Shown here piece after piece: positions 21,982-28,107 of a stretch of 28,107 nt of DNA. The translations under genes and the position numbers were made by a program. The notes beneath the pieces were generated by a model, which saw nothing but the letters and a program-made list of their open reading frames with translations, did no database searches and was not told the DNA's origin. Positions within the stretch are counted from its first letter, which is position 1; each line of letters starts with the position of its first letter. Source of the stretch: Candidatus Omnitrophota bacterium (GTDB lineage: Bacteria > Omnitrophota > Omnitrophia > Omnitrophales > JACQLI01); assembly GCA_016204125.1 (NCBI GenBank), contig JACQLI010000028.1, positions 1-28,107 on the forward strand, in the 5' to 3' direction.

Positions 21982-22504
21982 TCTTTCGATTCACAAAGAA
22001 ACGGTAACGGAGATGGGGGCGGATCTTTTGGAGTGTCTGCTTCCGAGCTTCTTCCTCTGACAGCTTCTCGTAGCGCATCAGCGCAAGCGTAGACATAACT
22101 CCTGTACGGTCTCTTCCGTGTTTGCAGTGCATAAAAACAGGTCTGTTTGCGGGATTGTCTAAAACTTCAAAAAATTGGTCCAAGAGTTCTGGGTCGGCAG
22201 AACTCCAAATCCTCCAAGGAAGATTCACATATTTCATCCCCAAAGCTTCTGCCTGACTTTTCTCCCATTCGACCCAGTCTGGTTCGTTTCGGAAATTGAC
22301 AATGGTTCGAACTCCCTTTTCCTTGAGTCCCACAAGGCCTTGTTCGGTCGGTTGGCCGCCACGATAAAGCCAATCATTCAGAGAGGTGAAGCGAGGTAAA
22401 TCTTCAGGGGGATTCTTGTGAAAAACTGCACATGAAAAACCTGCGAAACAGAAAAAAAAGATAAGAGCTAGCTTAAAGAAAGAAAAGGCCCGCGTATTTC
22501 GCAT
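21929..22504 (-). CDS. Exported tyrosine/dual-specificity phosphatase
   Basis: 191 aa from the ATG at 22502-22504. The hydrophobic N-terminus (KLALIFFFCFAGFSC, 11-25) is a signal peptide or membrane anchor; the Cys25 context (GFSC) is a poor lipobox. The phosphatase loop H126-C127-KHGRD-R133-T is complete (HCxxGxxR), and LYRGGQPTEQGL plus GVRTIVNFRNEPDW resemble Siw14/DSP-type enzymes. So the enzyme probably acts outside the cytoplasm; the substrate is unknown. GGGGAG lies 9 nt before the ATG. The start overlaps the TIGR04073-like gene by 32 nt, and the end overlaps folK by 53 nt on the opposite strand. Confidence 0.85.
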   Translation of the reverse strand: MRNTRAFSFFKLALIFFFCFAGFSCAVFHKNPPEDLPRFTSLNDWLYRGGQPTEQGLVGLKEKGVRTIVNFRNEPDWVEWEKSQAEALGMKYVNLPWRIWSSADPELLDQFFEVLDNPANRPVFMHCKHGRDRTGVMSTLALMRYEKLSEEEARKQTLQKIRPHLRYRFFVNRKINSFLKERASEFSESSA

Positions 22505-22796
22505 ACGGTGCAACTCCCCTTCCGATGTCGAGTGTGCCATCCAGCACGGACCGTACGGCATAAAAGCTGCCAGCGATAACTCCATTAACCGTCCCCACAC
22601 CAATCGGTTGGCTAAGCGTGTTATTGATCATATATCGAGGGATTTGAAAGGCTGCGGTCAGAATCTTGGAGAGCCCACGACCAAAATAAGCAAAACTCTG
22701 ATCATGATCCACCGCATAAAGTGGGGAAAGTGGGGCAAAAAAGGTAAGCCAAAAGGCGGATAAAAAACAAACCAAACGGGTATTTGTCTTCATCAT
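22473..22796 (-). CDS. Small exported protein, diverged TIGR04073 type
   Basis: 107 aa. It starts at one of two adjacent ATGs (22794-22796 or 22791-22793) followed by a signal peptide (VCFLSAFWLTFFAPLSPLYA, mature VDHDQS). The mature part begins YFGRGLSKILTAAFQIPRYMINNTL, which lines up with GRGLLNIATSFVDVI of the TIGR04073 protein at 16570, and continues with glycine-rich GVGTVNGVIAGSFYAVRSVLDGTLDIGRG. It is shorter and lacks the acidic/Ala-Pro tail. Family membership is inferred from this pattern. It shares an operon (32-nt overlap) with the exported phosphatase. Confidence 0.65.
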   Translation of the reverse strand: MMKTNTRLVCFLSAFWLTFFAPLSPLYAVDHDQSFAYFGRGLSKILTAAFQIPRYMINNTLSQPIGVGTVNGVIAGSFYAVRSVLDGTLDIGRGVAPYAKYAGLFFL

Positions 22797-22832
22797 GAAG
22801 TGGGTATTCCCTTCAATCTTACGGCTTTTTTG

Positions 22833-22860
22833 TTGCACATTCTAGAAATATTCGTAGAAT
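22833..22860 (+). promoter_or_regulatory. Promoter of the DHS-like gene, predicted near-leaderless
   Basis: TTGCAC (22833-22838), 16 nt, TAGAAT (22855-22860), then GAATTTCCT and the ATG. The expected leader is 2-3 nt, without a Shine-Dalgarno. Confidence 0.5.
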
Positions 22861-22869
22861 GAATTTCCT

Positions 22870-24048
22870 ATGAAAAATCAGGGTTCCGCAAAGGAACCGA
22901 AGAACTATAGCGATTGGCCCCTTGAGCGCGTGACCGATCCCGAGATGAGACGCAAAAAAAGAGATCTTCTCGCAGAACCCGTCCATCAGGTAGACCTCAC
23001 TAAGGCTAAAAATATTGCGGAGCTTCTTGACCAGTATGCTAATGCTTCCATTCAAGCACGAAATCTTGGTCTTGCGGCGAAGGTGTTTGGAAGGATGCTC
23101 ACTGACGAAGAGAGGCCTACGATTCTCCTGGGGCTAGCAGGTCCTCTGATCGCAGCTGGGCTTCGTAAAGTTATCCGTGATCTTATCCATTACAATCTCG
23201 TCGATGTTGTAGTCTCCACAGGCGCCATCCTTTACCAGGACTACTACGCAGCCAGAGGGGGCATCCACTCCATGGGAAATCCTGAAGCTGATGACGTCCT
23301 TCTTCGAGACCTTTTGATTGATCGTATTTATGACACTTATGTGGATGAAGAAAAGTTTCAGGAATTTGATACTTCGATTGCCAGGTTTGCTGATACCCTT
23401 GAGCCTCGCAATTATTCAAGCCGAGAGTTTATCCTGCGCTTGAGTGAAACGATTCAGGATGATAATTCGATTCTCGTAACTGCGCGAAAGAAGGGTATTC
23501 CGATCTTTTGTCCTGCGATCAATGATTCATCAATCGGAATCGGCCTCACTGAGCATTACTATGTCGCGAAAAAACTCGGCCGTCCACGTATCGCAATCGA
23601 TTCCATTCGCGATAATTATGAACTCACCCAAATTGTGGTGAAGTCAAAACGCACCTCTGCAATCTATGTGGCTGGCGGCGTACCCAAGAATTACATCAAC
23701 GATTCGGTGGTCATGGGCTATATCTTTGGCTGCGATACGGGCGGACACAAATACGCGATTCAGGTAACAACCGACGTCCCTCACTGGGGAGGTTTGAGCG
23801 GAAGCACCCTTTCAGAAGCCCGCTCCTGGGGTAAGGTCAATAAAAAGGCTAATTTCGCCATGGCCTTTGTGGAGCCGAGTGTTTCGCTCCCCCTCCTTAC
23901 AAGCTACGCCCTTCAGAAAAAGCTCTATAAGAATCGATCTCGAATTCGTCTCACGTGGAAAGGAGATGTTTTGGAAAAATTAGAAACCGTAGGGGCGGCC
24001 CTGCGTGGCCGCCCTAATACCAAATCTCTTCAAGGGGCGCCCACATAG
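22870..24048 (+). CDS. Deoxyhypusine synthase-like protein
   Basis: 392 aa, member of the deoxyhypusine synthase (DHS) family. In archaea and eukaryotes DHS transfers aminobutyl from spermidine to a lysine of IF5A. Bacteria lack that target, and bacterial relatives are linked to polyamine chemistry such as homospermidine formation. Typical segments are LAGPLIAAGLRKVIRDLI, VDVVVSTGA, FCPAINDSSIG, AGGVPKN, and LSEARSWGK322 with the lysine that forms the aminobutyl-imine in DHS. The last 19 residues (from V374) are encoded by an inserted palindromic repeat and are probably not part of the fold. It is followed by the hldD-like gene. Confidence 0.9.
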   Translation: MKNQGSAKEPKNYSDWPLERVTDPEMRRKKRDLLAEPVHQVDLTKAKNIAELLDQYANASIQARNLGLAAKVFGRMLTDEERPTILLGLAGPLIAAGLRKVIRDLIHYNLVDVVVSTGAILYQDYYAARGGIHSMGNPEADDVLLRDLLIDRIYDTYVDEEKFQEFDTSIARFADTLEPRNYSSREFILRLSETIQDDNSILVTARKKGIPIFCPAINDSSIGIGLTEHYYVAKKLGRPRIAIDSIRDNYELTQIVVKSKRTSAIYVAGGVPKNYINDSVVMGYIFGCDTGGHKYAIQVTTDVPHWGGLSGSTLSEARSWGKVNKKANFAMAFVEPSVSLPLLTSYALQKKLYKNRSRIRLTWKGDVLEKLETVGAALRGRPNTKSLQGAPT

Positions 24049-24060
24049 GGGCGCCCCTAC
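23989..24060. repeat. Inverted pair of REP-like palindromes (72 bp)
   Basis: The ends are GTAGGGGCG (23989-23997) and CGCCCCTAC (24052-24060), perfect 9-nt inverted ends. Unit A (23989-24014) holds the stem GGGCGGCC, loop CTGCGT, GGCCGCCC. Unit B is the same design on the minus strand (about 24035-24060). The two 26-nt units differ at a paired position, G..C in A and C..G in B, and in the 2-nt loop centre (GC versus AT). About 20 nt separate them. This is the layout of paired REP/BIME elements. It covers the 3' end of the DHS-like gene and ends 8 nt before the next ATG. It may also act as a partial terminator or mRNA stabiliser. Confidence 0.8.
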
Positions 24061-24068
24061 ATTTGATT

Positions 24069-25013
24069 ATGAAGAATATTCTAGTTACAGGTGGAACGGG
24101 GTTTATCGGATCCAATCTCACCTTGGAGCTTCAGAGTCGCTATCCTGGAGCTTTCATTGTCGTGATCGACGATTTTCGAGGTTCAAGCTTCAAGAATCTT
24201 CTGGGATTCAAGGGAGAGGTTCTTGCATTTGATGTCGCCCAGCGGGATTGGCTCAAAGTGCTTGAAGATCGAGAGTTCGATGCCATCTTTCACCTCGCTT
24301 CAATTACCGATACAACGATTCTTGATGAGAAGAAAATGATTTTTGATAACGTAGAAGGTTTTAGGAATGTTCTTGAGCTTGCTCTTGAGACAAAAGCCGA
24401 TGTGGTCTATGCCTCTTCTGCTGGTGCTTACGGAAGCCAGGATACTCCGATGAAGGAGGAGGATGCGGGCAAACCCAATAATGTTTACGGTTTCTCAAAA
24501 TGGGTGATGGATCAGCTAGCGGAATCCTATAGTGGTAAACTCAAAATCGTCGGACTTCGTTATTTCAACGTTTTTGGTCCTCGGGAATCGTTTAAAGGCT
24601 CTGCTGCAAGTATGATTTATCAACTTGCCCAGCAGATGCTCGCGGGAAGAAGGCCTCGCATCTTCAAATGGGGGGATCAGCGCCGCGATTTTATCTATGC
24701 CAAGGATGTGGTCGAAGCTACGATTACTGCCCATCAGGCCAAACGAAACACGGTTTTGAATGTGGGAACGGGGCAAGCAACCTCATTTAATGAAGTGATC
24801 GAGGCTTTAAATGAAGCTCTGGGAGCGCACCTCGAACCTGATTATTTTGACAACCCCTACGACTTCTACCAGAATTTTACTCAGGCTGATATGACTCGGA
24901 CGAAGAAGGAAATCAGCTTCCAAGCCAAATTCACTACTCGTGAAGGTATTTTAGATTATGTCCGAAATTATCTTCTCCCTTCGCGGCAGGCTGAAACGTC
25001 TCCTACCGCTTGA
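24069..25013 (+). CDS. hldD: ADP-L-glycero-D-manno-heptose 6-epimerase-like NAD-epimerase
   Basis: SDR-type nucleotide-sugar epimerase, 314 aa. The NAD site is GGTGFIGSN (8-16), the catalytic Ser116/117 (YASSAGAYG), and Tyr140-x3-Lys144. The heptose epimerase subfamily is indicated by LRYFNVFGPRE, IFKWGDQRRDFIYAKDVV and, near the end, YFDNPYDFYQNFTQADMT. It would supply ADP-L-glycero-heptose for the LPS inner core. The start is ATG 24069-24071; no Shine-Dalgarno exists because the REP-like repeat ends 8 nt upstream, so expression probably depends on the DHS-like transcript. The stop codon is 1 nt from the convergent gene's stop. Confidence 0.88.
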   Translation: MKNILVTGGTGFIGSNLTLELQSRYPGAFIVVIDDFRGSSFKNLLGFKGEVLAFDVAQRDWLKVLEDREFDAIFHLASITDTTILDEKKMIFDNVEGFRNVLELALETKADVVYASSAGAYGSQDTPMKEEDAGKPNNVYGFSKWVMDQLAESYSGKLKIVGLRYFNVFGPRESFKGSAASMIYQLAQQMLAGRRPRIFKWGDQRRDFIYAKDVVEATITAHQAKRNTVLNVGTGQATSFNEVIEALNEALGAHLEPDYFDNPYDFYQNFTQADMTRTKKEISFQAKFTTREGILDYVRNYLLPSRQAETSPTA

Positions 25014-25014
25014 A

Positions 25015-25866
25015 TTACCCCTTCTTCGGCCAGCTGAGATGATTTCCAACTTGTATCAACAAGGTCTGCTCTTCTTCTCGATCATTTCCCACTGAAAAGC
25101 GATATCCTACGCGGAAAGACCAACCAGACCTGGGGTGCCAAAAATAGAGACCACTGATCATTTGGATTGGAGTCTTGCCTCGATCTTCTCCCCCTAAACC
25201 CGCTTCTCCAATTACTTCGAAAAGAGGAGCTATTACTAGAAATTGATCGGGTCTTGCGGGGGCGGGTCGCTCTCCTCCCTTAATAAAGGAGTAGGATAAA
25301 ACTCCGCTATAGCCCAGGTTTGTTGTAAAACCACCTGATACCGCAGTACTCGATTCCAAATTAAAGCCTGTAAACCAGTTTCCATACGCTTTGTCAAGGA
25401 AGACCTTTCCCTCAAGAAGCGTTTTCCCCTCTCCCAATCCCTGCGATTCACTTCCTGTCGGTGCATGAACAGCAAAAAGAGTAGTTAGAATTGTCTCGGG
25501 TCTGTTGATCCATGCGTACTTGGGAAACCAAATTTCAAGATCGCCTGGGCCATATTGTCTTTCTCCATCGTCTTCTCCTTGATTAGAGAAAGGGAATTTG
25601 ATTTCGCCTCCCCAATGAAAATTTTTGCTCGCCCAAGCAAGCTCTAGCTCTTGACGGAACACGTCGACTTCGTGTTCTCCGTCATCAATCTCAACTCGGC
25701 TTCGATCAATCAATTCAAGGTTGATCTTTTGCTCGTCCTCAATATGAGCATGGTGAGTCTCTATGGGCTCAATAATAGCGCCCGAAAAAGGCGCACCTTC
25801 TTCATGCGCCCAAAGAGAATCCATGAAAAGTATAGAAAGAGTAAGAAAGAAAAGAGGGCTTTTCAT
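25015..25866 (-). CDS. Outer-membrane beta-barrel protein with His-rich N-terminus
   Basis: 283 aa. Signal peptide 1-20 (cleavage WA-H). The mature N-terminus is rich in His and acidic residues (AHEEGAPF, then ETHHAHIEDEQ), which may bind metal. The rest alternates strands with aromatic ends (FHWGGEIKFPF, LEIWFPKYAWI, NWFTGFNLESS, GWSFRVGYRFSVG), as in MetA-pathway/transporter-type outer-membrane barrels (PF13557-like). Exact family not established. GGAGG 7 nt before the ATG. It is preceded 50 nt upstream by the small Cys/His membrane protein in the same direction. Confidence 0.78.
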   Translation of the reverse strand: MKSPLFFLTLSILFMDSLWAHEEGAPFSGAIIEPIETHHAHIEDEQKINLELIDRSRVEIDDGEHEVDVFRQELELAWASKNFHWGGEIKFPFSNQGEDDGERQYGPGDLEIWFPKYAWINRPETILTTLFAVHAPTGSESQGLGEGKTLLEGKVFLDKAYGNWFTGFNLESSTAVSGGFTTNLGYSGVLSYSFIKGGERPAPARPDQFLVIAPLFEVIGEAGLGGEDRGKTPIQMISGLYFWHPRSGWSFRVGYRFSVGNDREEEQTLLIQVGNHLSWPKKG

Positions 25867-25916
25867 AAAAACCTCCTCGAGTGATTTCTATTTTTAGAAA
25901 AGAAAGGTGTGGAAAA

Positions 25917-26225
25917 TTAGGAGCTAAGGAAAGATTGAGGTGGAGGGGCTCGACTTAGAAAGGTCTCGCGGACACTGCGCCCAATAAATCCAATCGAAGA
26001 AGAGGGCATAAACCTTTCTAGAAGGAGGCGACAGACAACAAATACAAAGAGAATTGGCAAAATCGTAGTCTGGCAAGAAAGACGGAAAAGAGGGCAATCG
26101 GAATGATGAAGATGGTTCCAATCGCATTCATGTTGGTGGGGTAAAAGCCCAATCGTTCCTATGATAAGAAGGAGGACGCCAAAAACAAAAGTCAGAGGAC
26201 GGGATTTGAAAATGAGTTTCCGCAT
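25917..26225 (-). CDS. Small membrane protein with Cys/His-rich loop
   Basis: 102 aa from the ATG at 26223-26225 (MRKLIFKSRP). Two hydrophobic segments, about 11-28 (LTFVFGVLLLIIGTIGLL) and 55-69 (ILPILFVFVVCRLLL), flank a loop with five His and three Cys (PHQHECDWNHLHHSDCPLFRLSC, 29-51). The loop may bind a metal in the periplasm. No family recognised; DUF2946-like small His/Cys membrane proteins have a similar look. The frame is open upstream to 26288, but the promoter ending 8 nt before this ATG fixes the start. Probably expressed with the His-rich outer-membrane protein. Confidence 0.65.
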   Translation of the reverse strand: MRKLIFKSRPLTFVFGVLLLIIGTIGLLPHQHECDWNHLHHSDCPLFRLSCQTTILPILFVFVVCRLLLERFMPSSSIGFIGRSVRETFLSRAPPPQSFLSS

Positions 26226-26233
26226 AGTGCCAA

Positions 26234-26262
26234 ATGATACATACTCTATTTTATAAAGTCCA
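26234..26262 (-). promoter_or_regulatory. Promoter of the Cys/His membrane protein, near-leaderless
   Basis: TGGACT (26257-26262), 17 nt, TATCAT (26234-26239) on the minus strand, then TTGGCACT and the ATG. The leader would be 1-2 nt. Confidence 0.5.
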
Positions 26263-26289
26263 GGTCGATAATCTAATTGCGGTTCCATT

Positions 26290-27081
26290 ATGGAAATCTA
26301 CGTCCTATTCTTCTCTACGTTCGTCTTGCTTCTTTATCGCATCATACGTTCCAACAAGATGCGGGATAAGATTCTTCTCCTCTCCTTCTTTCTTTTCATC
26401 CTTTTGAGTTTCGCAACTCATCCCTGGCTTTCCGATTCATCAACCTGGCTCCGCTTTTTAGAGAAGGTGGCTCTTTTAACGACTCTTCTCTGGCTCATCG
26501 GCGAACCCATTGCGGGTTGGATTGAAAAAAGAAAGCTAGAAAAAAGAGCATTCTATCTTCTGCAGAACGGAAAAGGGCCTTTATCAGAAATCGTTTGGGC
26601 TTGTAAGATGCTTGCCGAGATAAGACAAGGTGCTCTTATCGCCATCCAAAAAAAACTCCCGCTTGACCGTTGGGCTCAGACAGGGGTGACTCTCGATGCA
26701 AAAATTGGAAGGGAAATCATCTTCTCTGTCTTCACGCCCCCTGGAGCTCTTCATGACGGTGGGATGGTGATTCAAGGAGACCGCGTGGTTGCGTCAGGAG
26801 TTCTCTTTCCTCTTTCCAACAGAAATGATCTTCCAACAGAACTTGGCACAAGACACAGGGCAGCCCTGGGCTTAAGCGAAGTGACGGATGCTCTCGCCAT
26901 CATCATCTCGGAGGAAACAGGCAAGATATCCTTAGCCGACAATGGTTCTCTCCTCTATGACGTAAAGACTGAGCGACTTGCTGAGATGCTTGAGAAGGCT
27001 TTAAAAAATAGGCTTGTTAAAACTACAAAGAAAGCAAAACAAACGATTCGATCGGAGCGTCGAGAAAAATCCTTGGTTTAG
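26290..27081 (+). CDS. cdaA: Diadenylate cyclase CdaA (membrane, DisA_N domain)
   Basis: Makes the second messenger c-di-AMP from two ATP; in other bacteria this controls K+ and osmotic balance and wall metabolism. 263 aa. Three N-terminal membrane segments (about 2-18, 28-43, 54-73) precede the DAC domain. The RHR motif is intact (ELGTRHRAALGLSEVTDA). The DGA motif reads LHDGGMVIQG, with Gly for Ala. GALIAIQ and the SLADNG segment are typical. No partner (cdaR, glmM) is in the window. No Shine-Dalgarno is visible before the ATG. Its stop overlaps the hppA stop by 3 nt on the other strand. Confidence 0.93.
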   Translation: MEIYVLFFSTFVLLLYRIIRSNKMRDKILLLSFFLFILLSFATHPWLSDSSTWLRFLEKVALLTTLLWLIGEPIAGWIEKRKLEKRAFYLLQNGKGPLSEIVWACKMLAEIRQGALIAIQKKLPLDRWAQTGVTLDAKIGREIIFSVFTPPGALHDGGMVIQGDRVVASGVLFPLSNRNDLPTELGTRHRAALGLSEVTDALAIIISEETGKISLADNGSLLYDVKTERLAEMLEKALKNRLVKTTKKAKQTIRSERREKSLV

Positions 27082-28107
27082 GCTCTTTGCAGGATTTCTA
27101 CTTCTTCTTTTTCTTCTTTGGTAGGTTTTGGCCTTTGAAGGATGATAAATAAAAGAAAGATGCCGAGAAGAACGCCAATCCAAGTTGCAACAGGAGAATT
27201 TTCATAACGGACCACGATCGGGATTGCTAGAAGAGCCACCATATTCATCACTTTAATCAATGGGTTGAGCGCAGGACCTGCCGTATCCTTTAAAGGATCC
27301 CCCACCGTATCGCCTGTCACTGAAGCCTTATGAGCCTCTGATCCTTTTCCACCAAAAAGGCCGTCTTCAATCAATTTTTTTGCGTTATCCCATGCCCCTC
27401 CTGCATTGGCCATGAAAACAGCCAGGAGCTGGCCTGAGAGAATCATTCCTGCAAGAAAGCCTCCGAGTGCCTCTTTTTTGAGAAGAAGGCCGATCAAAAT
27501 GGGCGCTAAAATGGCAAGGAGACCAGGGCGAACTAGTTCTCTCTGAGCGGCTGCCGTACAAATGGAAACGACTCGAGCATAATCAGGCAGTTTCTTTCCT
27601 TCCCATATCTCTTTGTCCTGCAGTTGTTCCCTTACTTCTTTGACAATGAGAAAAGCGGCTCTTCCGACTGCCTTGATCGTAAGCGAACTAAAGAGAAAGG
27701 GTATGGCGCCACCAATGAGAAGACCGATGAAAACATTGTGGTCAGCGACCGAAAGCCGAGATGCGATTTGATGATAGGTTTCCTTTGTTAAGTTGCTGAT
27801 ATCTGTGATGTAGGCGTTAAAGAGCGAGATCGCTGCAACAACAGCAGAAGCAATAGCGACGCCTTTCGTAATTGCCTTGGTTGTATTGCCGACAGCGTCA
27901 AGATCGGCCAAAATCTGCCTCGCCTCCTTGGGAAGATGCGCCATTTCTCCAATTCCATTTGCGTTATCTGCAACAGGCCCGAAGACATCCATAGAGATAT
28001 TGTTGCCCGTCAAGGTAAGAAGTCCAATGCCTGACATGGCAACGCCATAGGCAACAAATGTGGGGTTGGTCCCCTGATAGATCAAAGCCGAGATCAGTAT
28101 AGCAACC
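27078..28107 (-). CDS. hppA: Membrane H+-translocating pyrophosphatase, K+-independent type (N-terminal part missing)
   Basis: Ion pump driven by pyrophosphate hydrolysis in the inner membrane. About 343 C-terminal residues are present; the rest lies past the right edge, and the frame is open to it. Diagnostic blocks are GNNISMDVFGPVADNANGIGEM, LDAVGNTTKAITKGVAIASA, MANAGGAWDNAKK and SEAHKASVTGDTVGDPLKDTAGP. The Lys in GNTTKAITKG (Ala in K+-dependent enzymes) marks the K+-insensitive class. Several hydrophobic helices are visible. Convergent with cdaA, stop codons overlapping. Confidence 0.95.
   Translation of the reverse strand, partial: VAILISALIYQGTNPTFVAYGVAMSGIGLLTLTGNNISMDVFGPVADNANGIGEMAHLPKEARQILADLDAVGNTTKAITKGVAIASAVVAAISLFNAYITDISNLTKETYHQIASRLSVADHNVFIGLLIGGAIPFLFSSLTIKAVGRAAFLIVKEVREQLQDKEIWEGKKLPDYARVVSICTAAAQRELVRPGLLAILAPILIGLLLKKEALGGFLAGMILSGQLLAVFMANAGGAWDNAKKLIEDGLFGGKGSEAHKASVTGDTVGDPLKDTAGPALNPLIKVMNMVALLAIPIVVRYENSPVATWIGVLLGIFLLFIILQRPKPTKEEKEEVEILQRA

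Noticed and set aside
23989..24060. GC-rich repeats considered as CRISPR or attachment site
   Set aside because: Only two units, inverted, self-complementary and without spacers, cas genes or integrase.
26226..26288. N-terminal extension of the Cys/His membrane protein
   Set aside because: It covers the promoter and ends at the divergent cdaA start. The internal ATG gives a normal positive-hydrophobic N-terminus.

Overview
The window looks like chromosomal DNA of a Gram-negative, probably anaerobic or microaerophilic bacterium, most likely from the PVC/Omnitrophota (OP3) neighbourhood. This is inferred from gene content: two TIGR04073-type small exported proteins, an ADP-heptose epimerase (an LPS-type envelope), a K+-independent H+-pyrophosphatase, a bacterial deoxyhypusine-synthase-like protein and an archaeal-type endonuclease Q. 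No phage, plasmid, CRISPR, rRNA or tRNA signal was seen. Coding density is very high: no gene-free stretch reaches 300 bases, and the longest gaps are 210-240 bases.

Layout, left to right. Positions 1-5336 (all minus) hold an Fe-S assembly block read as iscS, iscA-like, Rrf2 regulator, sufB, sufC (cut by the left edge), preceded by a DUF1802 protein and a DEDD exonuclease. Positions 5349-8437 (minus) hold fabI and an overlapping chain tpx, small exported protein, TPR protein, HAD hydrolase. Positions 8622-13770 (minus) hold a secreted three-repeat protein, a secreted D-aminoacylase-family amidohydrolase, endonuclease Q and the AmmeMemoRadiSam radical SAM enzyme. Positions 13989-16110 (plus) hold mutY and ygfZ. 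A small HTH regulator (minus) and a TIGR04073 protein (plus) follow. Positions 17066-21116 (minus) hold rlmD, mgtE, queF, a membrane protein and pyrE. Then folB-folK (plus), an exported tyrosine phosphatase with a second TIGR04073-like protein (minus), the DHS-like gene and an hldD-like epimerase (plus), a His-rich outer-membrane/inner-membrane protein pair (minus), cdaA (plus) and the C-terminal part of hppA (minus, cut by the right edge).

Two features of genome style stand out. First, at least nine genes have a good sigma70-type promoter whose -10 box lies only 6-12 nt before the start codon, with no Shine-Dalgarno sequence. They are iscS, fabI, endoQ, mutY, queF, mgtE, folB, the DHS-like gene and the small Cys/His protein, and they suggest leaderless or near-leaderless mRNAs. 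Several of these promoters run through the stop codon of the gene upstream. Second, all five convergent gene junctions have 7 nt or less between stop codons, or overlap, so there is no room for ordinary terminators.

The most notable local structure is a 72-bp pair of inverted GC-rich palindromes (23989-24060). The two units differ by a compensatory base-pair swap. They encode the last 19 residues of the DHS-like protein and end 8 nt before the next start codon. Functionally the window groups Fe-S biogenesis with Fe-S clients (mutY, rlmD, radical SAM) and the Fe-S helper ygfZ, plus folate synthesis, envelope synthesis, peroxide defence and DNA repair.
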